From Chlamydiia bacterium (lineage in GTDB: Bacteria > Chlamydiota > Chlamydiia > Chlamydiales > 2-12-FULL-49-11), in the NCBI GenBank assembly GCA_022601595.1, contig JAJACI010000005.1:1-51423 (forward strand): 51,423 nucleotides of DNA, given 5' to 3'. Below the pieces are notes generated by a model. The model did not search any database and was not told the DNA's origin. It saw only the letters and a program-made list of their open reading frames with translations. Every line of letters starts with the position of its first letter. Within the stretch, counting starts at the first letter, position 1. Positions 18,373 to 27,926 of the stretch are shown piece by piece. The position numbers were made by a program, and so were the translations under genes.

Positions 18373-19824
18373 TCAACCTCCGACAGTGGTTAACCCTAGG
18401 AAATACCACCAAGCGAAACCTACGGTAAACCAAATAGCTAAATTGATAACACTTGTTACAAATCCTAAAGAAAACCACTCTTTAGTAGTCACGTAGCCTG
18501 CACCAAAATAGATAGGAGCTGGGCCGCAACTATATGTTGTTAACCCGCCAAATATAGAACTGAAAGAACCAAGAACAAGACTCGCGAGCAATGGCGGTGT
18601 TCCTACTGCAATCGCAAGCACTAGAAAAGGAACAAACATCGATGTAATATGAGCAATATTACTTGCAAATAGGTAGTGAGAGTAAAAGTAGGTAGTTGCT
18701 ATCATAATAAAGCTCAACTGCCAATGGCTTGATTGAACATAGCCGCCCAAGAATTCACTAAATACTCCTGTTACCCCAAATGTTTTTAGGAAAGTTGCCA
18801 GGGTAATTAATGAAGCAAACCAAATGAGTGTATCCCACGCCCCTTTCTCAGACATTAACTCAGGCCATGTTATAATATTTAATGCAACAAGAGTAAGAAC
18901 CCCAGTCAAAGCTACCACCGTAGAATTCAAGCCAAATACAGCGCCAAAACACCAGAAAAAGATCATAAAAGCAAAAACAGCTGTTAATCCTATTTCATTA
19001 CTCGATATAGGACCCAAATCCTCAAGCTTTTTCTTTGCAAGCTCTCCCATACCCTCTGTCCGCTTGACCTCTGGTGGGTATATTTTATACATTGCATAAG
19101 GAATTACTAATATACAAACAAGCCCTGGAACAATTGCCGCAAGAATCCACATAGACCAAGAGATGTCCACTCCAAATCCTAAAGCTAAAGTTTTTACCAT
19201 AGGATTTCCTGACATACCCGTTAAAGAGATTCCACTTATCACAGCACTGCACTGAAACACCGTCTGCATCAAATAAGCGCCCATTTTTTTTCTCGTTTTT
19301 CCAGGGTGACTTCCAAATGCCTGAGCTAAAGACTCAACAATTGGAAAAAATATACCACCGCTCCTTGCCGTGACAGAAGGAATAGCTGGCCCTATTAGAA
19401 ATTCAGTAAGCACAAGGCTGTAAGCAAGGCCTAAAGTACTTTTTCCAGCAAGACTCATCACTTTATATGAAATCCGGAGACCGAGCCCTGTTTTAATAAA
19501 TCCGCGCGCTATAAAAAAAGCCGCGGCTATTAACCACACAACAGGCTGCGCAAAACCAGAAAATGCTTCCTGGAAAGTTAATACTTTTGTCACAATAAGC
19601 ACTATCAAACTCATAAGGGTAATAGAACCAAGAGGCATAGGTTTTAAAATCATTCCAGATAGGGTAAAAGCAAAAACGGCAAGCACACGCCACCCTTCTT
19701 TGGATATCCCCGCGGCAGGTGGACTAAACCAAATACCTGCACCTATTGCTACACAAAATAAAAACTTTATTAATGACGGCGGACACTTTTGTAGAAAAGT
19801 AGACCTTAAATTTGACTTAGACAA
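18373..19824 (-). CDS. DASS-family dicarboxylate (2-oxoglutarate/malate) transporter
   Basis: SNIAHITSMFVPFLVLAIAVG, AIPSVTARSGGIFFPIVESLAQAFGSHPGKTRKKMGAYLMQT; similar to Chlamydia CT204. Confidence 0.93.
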   Translation of the reverse strand: MSKSNLRSTFLQKCPPSLIKFLFCVAIGAGIWFSPPAAGISKEGWRVLAVFAFTLSGMILKPMPLGSITLMSLIVLIVTKVLTFQEAFSGFAQPVVWLIAAAFFIARGFIKTGLGLRISYKVMSLAGKSTLGLAYSLVLTEFLIGPAIPSVTARSGGIFFPIVESLAQAFGSHPGKTRKKMGAYLMQTVFQCSAVISGISLTGMSGNPMVKTLALGFGVDISWSMWILAAIVPGLVCILVIPYAMYKIYPPEVKRTEGMGELAKKKLEDLGPISSNEIGLTAVFAFMIFFWCFGAVFGLNSTVVALTGVLTLVALNIITWPELMSEKGAWDTLIWFASLITLATFLKTFGVTGVFSEFLGGYVQSSHWQLSFIMIATTYFYSHYLFASNIAHITSMFVPFLVLAIAVGTPPLLASLVLGSFSSIFGGLTTYSCGPAPIYFGAGYVTTKEWFSLGFVTSVINLAIWFTVGFAWWYFLGLTTVGG

Positions 19825-19875
19825 CGTTATCCTCTTTTTTTACTAGAATAATAAAGTATCCAGCTAAATAACGCA

Positions 19876-20553
19876 CTAGGTTTTTTGACAGATAAACTCT
19901 AACCCCGCATGGGTTAAAGCATAAAACATCTTTGATCCAGAGATATACACCCCATGATGGGTGTCGGTCTGCTCTTTTAGCAAACAATCCCCTAACCTTG
20001 ACGCCATATCTAGAACAATCTTACCCTTTAACAGGGAGGGTTGTTTTACAAGAACTTGCCTATCGCCCTTATCCATTCCTACGCAAGTTGCGTTAATCAA
20101 GACGTCAAAACAAGAAGGGATTTGCTGCTGAAAACCTACGTCAAAAAAAGAAGCTATTTCCTCCCCCTTTTTCTCTGTCCTATTCACACAAATAACACGA
20201 GCCTCTCGCTTCTTTGCCTCATAGATAGCTGCCCTTGCAGCACCACCGGCGCCTATAACCACCACCCTCTTTCCTTTTACTTTAAGCTTTTCTTCCACTA
20301 CATCAAGAGCGCCTATTCCATCAAAATTACACCCTAGAAGCTGACCTTTGACAATGGAGATAAAATTCACAGACCCTATCTCTTTTGCATCATCAGTAAA
20401 TTCATTGCAATAGCGACTAACCGCAAGCTTATGAGGCATAGTGACTGTTAGAAAGTCATAAGGAGGGATGTTTTCAAAAAAAGAAGGCAAAGCTGCAGAA
20501 TCGATTTGGATTTTGCAAAACTCCCCTTTCACATTATACTCAGGAAATAGCAA
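19876..20553 (-). CDS. aroE: Shikimate dehydrogenase-like protein; true N-terminus appears to extend upstream to about 20620
   Basis: VTMPHK, VVVIGAGGAARAAIYEAKKREARVICVNRTEKKGEEI, INATCVGM; upstream in-frame GALIGDPVCYSISDKVYPL matches the conserved N-terminal block. Confidence 0.85.
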   Translation of the reverse strand: MLFPEYNVKGEFCKIQIDSAALPSFFENIPPYDFLTVTMPHKLAVSRYCNEFTDDAKEIGSVNFISIVKGQLLGCNFDGIGALDVVEEKLKVKGKRVVVIGAGGAARAAIYEAKKREARVICVNRTEKKGEEIASFFDVGFQQQIPSCFDVLINATCVGMDKGDRQVLVKQPSLLKGKIVLDMASRLGDCLLKEQTDTHHGVYISGSKMFYALTHAGLEFICQKT

Positions 20554-20612
20554 AGGGTATACTTTATCTGATATACTGTAACAAACAGGATCTCCAATTA
20601 AAGCGCCCTTAA

Positions 20613-21428
20613 TTATTCTAGTAATTTTTTCACCTGAGCTAGATATTCCACATTTTTATGAACGTGGTTATGACCGCAATCCTCTAACGTATAAAGCGTA
20701 GGTGAGACACGAGTATCTTCTAAAGAAGCCATAATCATCTCTGATTGCGCATAAGGTATTAGGCGATCTTTTGTGCCGTGAAAGATGTATAAAGGACATT
20801 TACAATTACCAATCCACGTATCTGTTCTTAGATGATATTTTAAAATCACCCTTAAAACAAACCTAGGTAGTACTGGCTTATTATAATGAGCTGTTTCTAT
20901 CATGTTAAAATAGGGGGAAACAAGGATACACATTTTAGGGTTATGATGGGAGGCTACAAAAGATGCCATTGCAGTACCTAAAGAGACGCCGTGCAAAACA
21001 ATCTCATTTTCATTATATCGCTCTTTTAAATATTGATAACCCATTAAAGAATCGGTCATAAGATTTTTTTCTGTAAGATTGTCTGTGCTCTTTCCAAAAC
21101 CCCTGTAATCAATTACAAAAACATCATAACCAAAAGCAACATACTCCTCTGCTCTTTTACCCCAATGATCTAAATGATTCCCCTGGCCGTGTAAATAATA
21201 AATTACACCTTTGGGGTTTTTGTGAAAAAAGTGAATACCATTAATGGTTTCTCCATTTTCATGGGTTAAATGAACCTCTTCAAAGGGAGTTTCAAATGCA
21301 TACTCATGGTGATGAGCAAGCCTTTTACACATGAAAATAAGCTTTTCCTGCATATGGTAATAATAACCAAAAATGCTAAAAAAGACTAAAATAAACACTA
21401 TAGAGAACGCTTTAAATAATTTTTTCAT
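20613..21428 (-). CDS. Alpha/beta hydrolase (CT206-like)
   Basis: YYLHGQGNHLDHW, VIDYRGFGKS, VLHGVSLGTAMA, FHGTKDRLIPY; start moved from 21491 to MKKLFKAF at 21428 because the longer ORF begins in a family A element. Confidence 0.88.
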   Translation of the reverse strand: MKKLFKAFSIVFILVFFSIFGYYYHMQEKLIFMCKRLAHHHEYAFETPFEEVHLTHENGETINGIHFFHKNPKGVIYYLHGQGNHLDHWGKRAEEYVAFGYDVFVIDYRGFGKSTDNLTEKNLMTDSLMGYQYLKERYNENEIVLHGVSLGTAMASFVASHHNPKMCILVSPYFNMIETAHYNKPVLPRFVLRVILKYHLRTDTWIGNCKCPLYIFHGTKDRLIPYAQSEMIMASLEDTRVSPTLYTLEDCGHNHVHKNVEYLAQVKKLLE

Positions 21429-21471
21429 AGCTATATTATATCCTAGGGCCATTTTTTTTCGCAAGGTTTTA

Positions 21472-21508
21472 AGGGGCCTCTGATAAACCACACTTTTTAG
21501 AGTCTCCT
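21472..21508 (+). repeat. Family A short derivative (37 bp), followed by an extra half terminus at 21510
   Basis: AGGGGCCTCTGATAAACCACACTTTTTAGAGTCTCCT then AGGAGACTCTTGC. Confidence 0.75.
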
Positions 21509-21575
21509 AAGGAGACTCTTGCTTCCAATTTAGAATTCGGTTATCCTCTATCCCTTACAATGCACAAGGTTATAA

Positions 21576-22622
21576 ATGAGCGAAGAAAAGGTGATAGCAG
21601 TAGGTCTCTCTGGCGGTGTGGATTCTGCAGTAACGGCCTATCTATTAAAAAAAGAAGGTTACAAAGTAATTGCTTTTTTCATGAAAAACTGGGAGGAAGA
21701 TGATGAAAATTGTCCTGCTGAGCAGGATTATCTAGACGCTCTTGCCGTTTCTGAAAAAATTGGTATCCCTCTTTATTCTTTTAATTTTTCTAAAGAGTAT
21801 TTTGATGATGTTTTTCAAGATTTAATTGATGGTTTAAAAAGAGGCACCACACCAAATCCAGACATCCTTTGCAATAAGGAAATCAAATTCTCTGTATTCA
21901 TGAAAAAAGCTTTATCACTCGGTGCAACTCATCTTGCCACAGGTCATTACGCCCGCATCAACAAGGACTTTCTGTTAGAAAGAGGTGTGGATAAAAACAA
22001 AGATCAAAGTTACTTTCTATACACCTTAAATCAAGACATCCTTAGACAAACGCTTTTCCCGCTAGGGGGCTACACAAAGCCGAAAATACGAGAAATCGCG
22101 GAACTTGCAAAGCTTCCTGTTTTTAACAAAAAAGACTCTACAGGCATCTGCTTTATAGGAAAGCGTAACTTTGGAGATTTTGTCTCTAAATACCTACCAC
22201 CTGCAAAAGGCACTTTTAGAACCTCTTGTGGAAAAATCTTAGGCACACACAAAGGAGCATGGTTCTACACTATTGGACAAAGAAAAGGATTGTGTATTGG
22301 CGGTCCAGGAGATGCATGGTACGTGGTTGGCAAAGATATCAAAGAACATATCGTCTATGTAGCTCAAGGAGAAAACAACAAAGAACTATTTAAAAAATCG
22401 ACCGTAGGCACAGACGAAACTTGGATAGGAGATGCCCCAAAACTCCCATTACGATGCACAGTGAAAATTAGATACAGATCCCCTGATGTCCCTTGTACCG
22501 TATCAAGAGAAGGCGGTGAATTAAAAATTGAATTTGACGATCCACAAAGAGCTGTCACTCCCGATCAGTCCATGGTTTTTTACGACGGCGACCTTTGTCT
22601 TGGCGGCGCTCTGATCAAATAA
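21576..22622 (+). CDS. mnmA: tRNA-specific 2-thiouridylase
   Basis: GLSGGVDSAVTAYLLKKEGY, NPDILCNKEIKF, LATGHYARI, DQSYFLYTL, DSTGICFIGKRNF, GQRKGLCIGG. Confidence 0.97.
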   Translation: MSEEKVIAVGLSGGVDSAVTAYLLKKEGYKVIAFFMKNWEEDDENCPAEQDYLDALAVSEKIGIPLYSFNFSKEYFDDVFQDLIDGLKRGTTPNPDILCNKEIKFSVFMKKALSLGATHLATGHYARINKDFLLERGVDKNKDQSYFLYTLNQDILRQTLFPLGGYTKPKIREIAELAKLPVFNKKDSTGICFIGKRNFGDFVSKYLPPAKGTFRTSCGKILGTHKGAWFYTIGQRKGLCIGGPGDAWYVVGKDIKEHIVYVAQGENNKELFKKSTVGTDETWIGDAPKLPLRCTVKIRYRSPDVPCTVSREGGELKIEFDDPQRAVTPDQSMVFYDGDLCLGGALIK

Positions 22623-22652
22623 GCACATTTTTATCATAACGATTCCTTAAGA

Positions 22653-23636
22653 TTGATAAAATCTCCTGTTTTTGCGAAAATATTCGGTATGAATAAATCA
22701 AGATTTCTCGCAAGAGCATTAGATTATACTTTGTTTTTTAGCTTGTTAACTCTCTTTGAGTTTGGCATGATCACAAATATTCTCCTGTTTTTAGGACTTC
22801 CCTTTCTCTTTGCGCCAGTAGAAGGTTTTTGCTACTTAGCTTTTAAAACCACTCCTGGAAAATGGATTTTTGGCATTCATTTATCAAAAAGACTCTCTTT
22901 GTTTCATTCCTTCAAGCTATCCTTCAAAAAAGCCCTGTTAGTTGCCCCTTTATTTTTTCCTCCATTAAACATCTTTTTTGCCATTTTCTACCTTCGCGAA
23001 AAAGCAGAGCATACACAAAAAAGATGGTCTGAATATAAAGCGGCCAAACTGACCCATAAAAAACGAAATTCCTTTGTTAAATATGCATTTTTAAGCGTTG
23101 CCTGTTTTGCAGTTATTGCAAATTTTAGCCCCGTTTCTTTTACATCCAAACTCTCCAACTTGACCAAGACCGAGCTAGCCCTTGATTCATGGGTGAAAGT
23201 AAAGGATGATGACTTAAATTTCTCTGTTTTTTTCCCAAAGAAACCTAAAGTTTCAGAATCTCAATTAGAGGTAAAAGAACATGACACTGTATTAGACATT
23301 ACTGAATATCACCATCAAGCAGATGTAAATTATAGCTTAACCTCCACGCAAGTGCCTAGAGCATGGACTTTATTAGGGTCTAACTATCTGCTAAAAACTC
23401 TTGGTAAGCAAATAGACAAGCACCAGGGTAAAATAATAGACTCTAAACTAATCAAACACAACTCCCACTCGGCTATGAGCTACCACTTACAAAACCATGG
23501 TGGCGGTCAAACCAAAGGGGTGCTTATTTTGGTGAAAAAAACAGTGTACAAGTTAGAGGTTACATCAAAAAACGACCTGAGCGAAGAGGAATTAAAGACT
23601 TCGCAAAATTTCATCGCTTCGTTTAGGAGACTCTGA
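22653..23636 (+). CDS. RDD-like membrane protein with C-terminal soluble domain
   Basis: RFLARALDYTLFFSLL...FKTTPGKWIFGIHLSKR; C-terminal RRL and stop come from a family A derivative. Confidence 0.7.
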   Translation: MIKSPVFAKIFGMNKSRFLARALDYTLFFSLLTLFEFGMITNILLFLGLPFLFAPVEGFCYLAFKTTPGKWIFGIHLSKRLSLFHSFKLSFKKALLVAPLFFPPLNIFFAIFYLREKAEHTQKRWSEYKAAKLTHKKRNSFVKYAFLSVACFAVIANFSPVSFTSKLSNLTKTELALDSWVKVKDDDLNFSVFFPKKPKVSESQLEVKEHDTVLDITEYHHQADVNYSLTSTQVPRAWTLLGSNYLLKTLGKQIDKHQGKIIDSKLIKHNSHSAMSYHLQNHGGGQTKGVLILVKKTVYKLEVTSKNDLSEEELKTSQNFIASFRRL

Positions 23637-23663
23637 ATAGCAGCTCGTTTATTAGAGTCTCCT
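23625..23663 (+). repeat. Family A short derivative (39 bp)
   Basis: AGGAGACTCTGAATAGCAGCTCGTTTATTAGAGTCTCCT. Confidence 0.8.
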
Positions 23664-23685
23664 TAACATTCATTAGACTCCCGTC

Positions 23686-24171
23686 TTAATGCTTTTCAGA
23701 GTCCGCATTGAATTTTTGATACAATCCTAGCCCTACCATCAAGATAGTCGCTGTAAAGAATAAGAAAATTGGATAGATAAGATGGGTGACATCTGTCTTA
23801 ACCGTCTCAATGGTAATTACTAACCCCTCTAAAGATAGCGCAGTAATAATAATTACAACAAATTTTGTAAATGCACGACGAGCGTCTCTTGGGGAGCGAT
23901 CATTGCCTTTGAGCACTTCTTCAATCATTAAGTACTTAGAAACATCAATAACAGCTATAGAAAAGACTATTAAAGCCACATCATCAAGCAGTTTATAGAT
24001 AGTAAAATGATCGCTGCTAATATCACTAATAATTCCTACAATTGCAGCTGTTATAATCCACAAGGAAATTAGGTAAAGACACAGACATCCAATGGTATAA
24101 GCAAAATTAGAAAGTATTCGAATAAATTTATCCATATACCCACAACTATCTATTTCTATTCGTATTGTCAA
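23686..24171 (-). CDS. Conserved integral membrane protein
   Basis: 161 aa with four hydrophobic segments. Confidence 0.65.
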   Translation of the reverse strand: MTIRIEIDSCGYMDKFIRILSNFAYTIGCLCLYLISLWIITAAIVGIISDISSDHFTIYKLLDDVALIVFSIAVIDVSKYLMIEEVLKGNDRSPRDARRAFTKFVVIIITALSLEGLVITIETVKTDVTHLIYPIFLFFTATILMVGLGLYQKFNADSEKH

Positions 24172-24195
24172 GTGTTATAGACACAATAGGGAGAG

Positions 24196-25044
24196 ATGGG
24201 GTATAATAGTTTCATTATGATACAATTAGATATAACAACAGAAGAAAAAGGTCGCTTAACCGACCTGTTGACCAAGCTCTACCCTGATCTTTCAAAAAAT
24301 AAATTAAATAATTTTTATAGGCAAAATAGAGTGGTGCGCAATGACTTTGTAGCACAAAAAGACAGTGATTTAAAGATTGGAGAGAAAATCTCTATCTTAA
24401 AGAAACCTCAATTTCTTGGTGACCTTCTTATTTACTATGTGGATAAAGACATTATCGTCCTTGAAAAGCCTGCTTTTCTCTTGTCTGTGGATTCAGATAA
24501 AGCTCCAGGAATTAGTGTACACTCCTCATTAAAGAGACGTTATGGCGCTGTTTTCCCTGTCCAAAGACTTGATAGAGAGACAACAGGTGTGATGGTCTTT
24601 GCTCTTTCAAGAGAAGCTAAAGAGTCTTTACGTAAACAGTTTGAAGAAAAGCTAGTTGGCCGAGAATATGCAGCTTTAACACACGGCGCTATAAAAGAAA
24701 AAAGCGGTACATGGCGCTCTTTCTTAAAAGAAGGCGGCGATATGAAAATGAGAGTTGCTAAAGAAGGTGTCTTGGCAATCACCCATTTCACCGTCAAAAA
24801 AACAGTTAGAGGAGTCTATTCCTTTATCAAATGCCGTTTAGAAACGGGCAAAAAGAATCAAATTAGAGTTCACGCCGGACATGCCGGGCATCCCCTGGTT
24901 GGAGATAGCCGTTATGGTGATGCAAAAAAAGGCGGAAGACTATTCCTACATGCACATAAGCTCACCTTCACGCACCCAACAAGAGATAAGCCAATGAGCT
25001 TTATCTCCCCTATCCCCAGAGAGTTTCATAAAAATCTCTATTAA
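24196..25044 (+). CDS. RluA-family pseudouridine synthase
   Basis: VQRLDRETTGVMVFALS, HLSE-equivalent AGHPLVGDSRYGD, LHAHKLTFTHP; S4-like N-terminus. Confidence 0.93.
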   Translation: MGYNSFIMIQLDITTEEKGRLTDLLTKLYPDLSKNKLNNFYRQNRVVRNDFVAQKDSDLKIGEKISILKKPQFLGDLLIYYVDKDIIVLEKPAFLLSVDSDKAPGISVHSSLKRRYGAVFPVQRLDRETTGVMVFALSREAKESLRKQFEEKLVGREYAALTHGAIKEKSGTWRSFLKEGGDMKMRVAKEGVLAITHFTVKKTVRGVYSFIKCRLETGKKNQIRVHAGHAGHPLVGDSRYGDAKKGGRLFLHAHKLTFTHPTRDKPMSFISPIPREFHKNLY

Positions 25045-25085
25045 TTCTATTTTTTTAATAGTTTCATTTGACCAAATGACCTGTT

Positions 25086-25496
25086 ATGGATACACTCTAT
25101 AGTATGAGAAGGATCTACAGAGAACGTTTTGACAAAAAATTAGCCGGAGTTTGCGGCGGGTTAGCGCAGTATTTTCAGCTAGATGCCTCTATAATCAGGA
25201 TCTTATGGGTGCTTTTGACCTTCCTATCAGGTGGTATCTTTTTACTTATCTATCTTTTATGCTGGCTGATTCTTCCTCTTGGACCAAAAGCCTATGTAGT
25301 TGCCAATTACAAAAGACTTTATCGCTCTAAAAGGGACAAAAGAATTTCAGGTATTTGTGGAGGATGTGGTAAATTTTTCAAAATTGACTCTAATATTCTT
25401 CGCCTTATCTTTGTGGTCGTCACCTTCTTTTCATTTGGCACAATGGTAGTTCTTTATATTATAGGCACTTATATTATCCCAGAAGAGCCTAAATAA
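25086..25496 (+). CDS. Protein with two tandem PspC domains
   Basis: KKLAGVCGGLAQYFQLDASIIRILWVLLTF and KRISGICGGCGKFFKIDSNILRLIFVVVTF. Confidence 0.92.
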   Translation: MDTLYSMRRIYRERFDKKLAGVCGGLAQYFQLDASIIRILWVLLTFLSGGIFLLIYLLCWLILPLGPKAYVVANYKRLYRSKRDKRISGICGGCGKFFKIDSNILRLIFVVVTFFSFGTMVVLYIIGTYIIPEEPK

Positions 25497-25538
25497 TCCC
25501 TTTCTCAAAAAGGTTTTGTTTGTAATGTTTAAACTATA

Positions 25539-27017
25539 ATGAAATATATACTCTCTATTGATATTGGTACATCTAATGTAAGAGCTATTCTAATGGATAG
25601 CAAAGGAAAGATGGTTTCTATTTCCCAAAAAGAGCTAGAAACTCTGCACCCCTTTAAAGGGCATACAGAGATGAACCCTGAAAAAATTATCTTCCAAACC
25701 CTTGATGCAATAGAAGAGGTTTTGCGCAAAACCAATATATCAAAAGATAAAATCGCAGGCATCGGTATCGCCAACGCTAGAGAAACAACCATTGTCTGGG
25801 ATAAAGTGACAGGGAAACCTGTTTGGAATGCCATTTTATGGAATGACACTCGCTCAAAAGAGTTTTGCGAAGAATACAAGAGCAGCGAAGAGATGATCAA
25901 AAAGAAAACAGGACTCCCTTTAACCTCTTATGGATCTGCTACAAAAGTTAGATGGATACTTAAAAATGCAAACATAGAGAATAAGGAAAATTGCTTGTTT
26001 GGAACGCTCAATACTTGGTTATTATGGAAATTAACTGGATCAAAGGTGTTCTCAACAGATGTTACCAATGCCTCAAGAACTTTACTTTTCAATATTGACA
26101 CTATGGGATGGGATGATGAGCTACTTGCTTTTTTTGATATCCCAAAATCTATGCTCCCTAAACTAGCTTCTTGCTGCGAAACTTACGGACATACAGACCT
26201 TTCATTTTTTGGCGCTAAAATCCCAATCTGCTCGATGATAGGAGATGCACAAAGCGCTTTGTTTAGCGCCGGCTGTCACGGTATTGGAGACGAGCATATA
26301 TCCCTTGGTACAGGAGGGTTCCTATTAAAAAACAGCGGACCCCAAAGACCAAAAGATGTAGCTCCCTTCATCCTTACGACCGTTGCATGGCAATTTAAAG
26401 ATGCAAAACCAGTCTACTGCACAGAAGGATCTGTTTTTTCCGTAGGATCGGTGGTGGAATGGTTAAAAACACATGTCGGCATTATACGCTCTGCCAAAGA
26501 AATCGAAGGTCTTGCCTATAGCGTCCCTGACTCCTTTGGTGTATATTTTGTTCCAGCTATTCACGGAATCTCCTCTATTAAAGGAGGAGAACGGGTACGG
26601 GGAACTCTTTTAGGGCTATCGTCAAGCACAAATATTGGTCATATCTGTAGATCCGCTTTAGAAGGTATCGCTTATATGCTATCAGAACTTTACCAGACCA
26701 TGAATCCTAAAAACAACTCCCCTGCTAAAAAAATAAAATGCTCAGGCGGTGTTTCTGAAAATATATTCCTGATGCAAATGAGCGCTAACTTGATGGGGGT
26801 AGATCTTCTTCGGTCTAAAAACATTGAATTATCCAGTTTTGGAGCTGCCTATCTAGCTGGCATCTCTTTAGGCATATGGAAAGATCAAGAAGAGGTCAAA
26901 AAACTATTTTCTGTTGAACGAGAATTTTCTGCTGCAATGACCCCAAAAGACAAGGCTAAAATAATACGGGACTGGAAAAAAGCCTTTGCTGCAGCCCTGC
27001 TTTTTTCCGATATATAG
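25539..27017 (+). CDS. glpK: Glycerol kinase-like FGGY kinase
   Basis: SIDIGTSNVRAILMD, GIANARETTIVWDKVTGKPVWNAILWNDTR, STDVTNASRTLLFNIDTMGWDDELL; stop codon lies in a family B terminus. Confidence 0.85.
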   Translation: MKYILSIDIGTSNVRAILMDSKGKMVSISQKELETLHPFKGHTEMNPEKIIFQTLDAIEEVLRKTNISKDKIAGIGIANARETTIVWDKVTGKPVWNAILWNDTRSKEFCEEYKSSEEMIKKKTGLPLTSYGSATKVRWILKNANIENKENCLFGTLNTWLLWKLTGSKVFSTDVTNASRTLLFNIDTMGWDDELLAFFDIPKSMLPKLASCCETYGHTDLSFFGAKIPICSMIGDAQSALFSAGCHGIGDEHISLGTGGFLLKNSGPQRPKDVAPFILTTVAWQFKDAKPVYCTEGSVFSVGSVVEWLKTHVGIIRSAKEIEGLAYSVPDSFGVYFVPAIHGISSIKGGERVRGTLLGLSSSTNIGHICRSALEGIAYMLSELYQTMNPKNNSPAKKIKCSGGVSENIFLMQMSANLMGVDLLRSKNIELSSFGAAYLAGISLGIWKDQEEVKKLFSVEREFSAAMTPKDKAKIIRDWKKAFAAALLFSDI

Positions 27018-27168
27018 TCGTTAGCGTTTCATATGGCGTACTGTTCAATGAATTTTTGAGGGATTTTTAATTAATTCAGCGTGCTAATATTTAAATATTA
27101 GTGAGATGCATTTATCAAAAAGCTACAAAAATTTGCTTAGTGCGTCATAAGAAACGATAATGACTATA
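27013..27168 (-). repeat. Family B element (156 bp)
   Basis: TATAGTCGTTAGCGTTTCATATGGCGTACTGTTCAATGAATTTTTGAGGG...GCGTCATAAGAAACGATAATGACTATA; reverse orientation relative to 16074 and 41736. Confidence 0.9.
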
Positions 27169-27200
27169 AGTGTTGATTAACAATATTCATAGAAGCTATA

Positions 27201-27851
27201 ATGCCTTCAAAATCAGGAGAAATTATGCATCTTATACTAATTGGACCACCAGGTTCTGGCAAAGGAACACAAGCAAAAAAAATCGCAAAAGAATACCACC
27301 TTGAACACATTAGCACCGGTGATCTACTTAGAAATAATCCAAATTTATCGCCCGAGCAAAAGGAGATCTTAAATTCTGGGAAATTAATTCCTGATATGAT
27401 GATGTTAGATATCGTTAAACAAAGACTTTCAAGATGCAAAGGGAAAGGATGGATCCTTGATGGTTACCCAAGAACCCTCGCCCAAGCTCATTTACTGGAA
27501 GATTCTTTAGAAGATGGGTCTACCAAAGTTTTATACTTTTCCATTAACTCAGACCAGCTTTTAGACAGAATTACAGGAAGGTTAACATGCCCTGCTTGCG
27601 GCTCAGTTTTCCACGCCACCTCTAAACCTCCACAAAAGAAAGGGATTTGTGATAACTGCAAAGAACCATTAATTCAAAGAAAAGATGACCACGAAGAGGT
27701 AGTAAAGAAAAGATTAGACACCTATTTCACCTACACCGAACCTGTAATCAAACATTATAAGGATAAAAAAATAATGGCAAATATTGAGTGTGGAAACGAT
27801 TTTACAATAGATCAAATTTTTAAATCTATAGAGAAAATTTTAAATAAATAA
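27201..27851 (+). CDS. adk: Adenylate kinase (zinc-finger lid type)
   Basis: LILIGPPGSGKGTQAKKIAKEYHLEHISTGDLLR, GWILDGYPRTLAQA, LTCPACGSVFH...CDNCKEPLIQRKDD; likely start at MHLILIGPP, 27225. Confidence 0.96.
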   Translation: MPSKSGEIMHLILIGPPGSGKGTQAKKIAKEYHLEHISTGDLLRNNPNLSPEQKEILNSGKLIPDMMMLDIVKQRLSRCKGKGWILDGYPRTLAQAHLLEDSLEDGSTKVLYFSINSDQLLDRITGRLTCPACGSVFHATSKPPQKKGICDNCKEPLIQRKDDHEEVVKKRLDTYFTYTEPVIKHYKDKKIMANIECGNDFTIDQIFKSIEKILNK

Positions 27852-27926
27852 TACCTTTGCAGAAAAAAGGTAATATCTGATAATCTTTAAAAGATTTAGA
27901 GCAGACAATCCTGCACATTAGGAGTT

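Noticed and set aside
21429-21491. Longer N-terminus of the hydrolase ORF
   Set aside because: It starts in a family A derivative; MKKLFKAFSIVFILVFF at 21428 is a normal signal-anchor start
23623-23665. 2-bp duplication around the 23625 derivative
   Set aside because: Flanks read TT and TA, so a perfect duplication is not supported here
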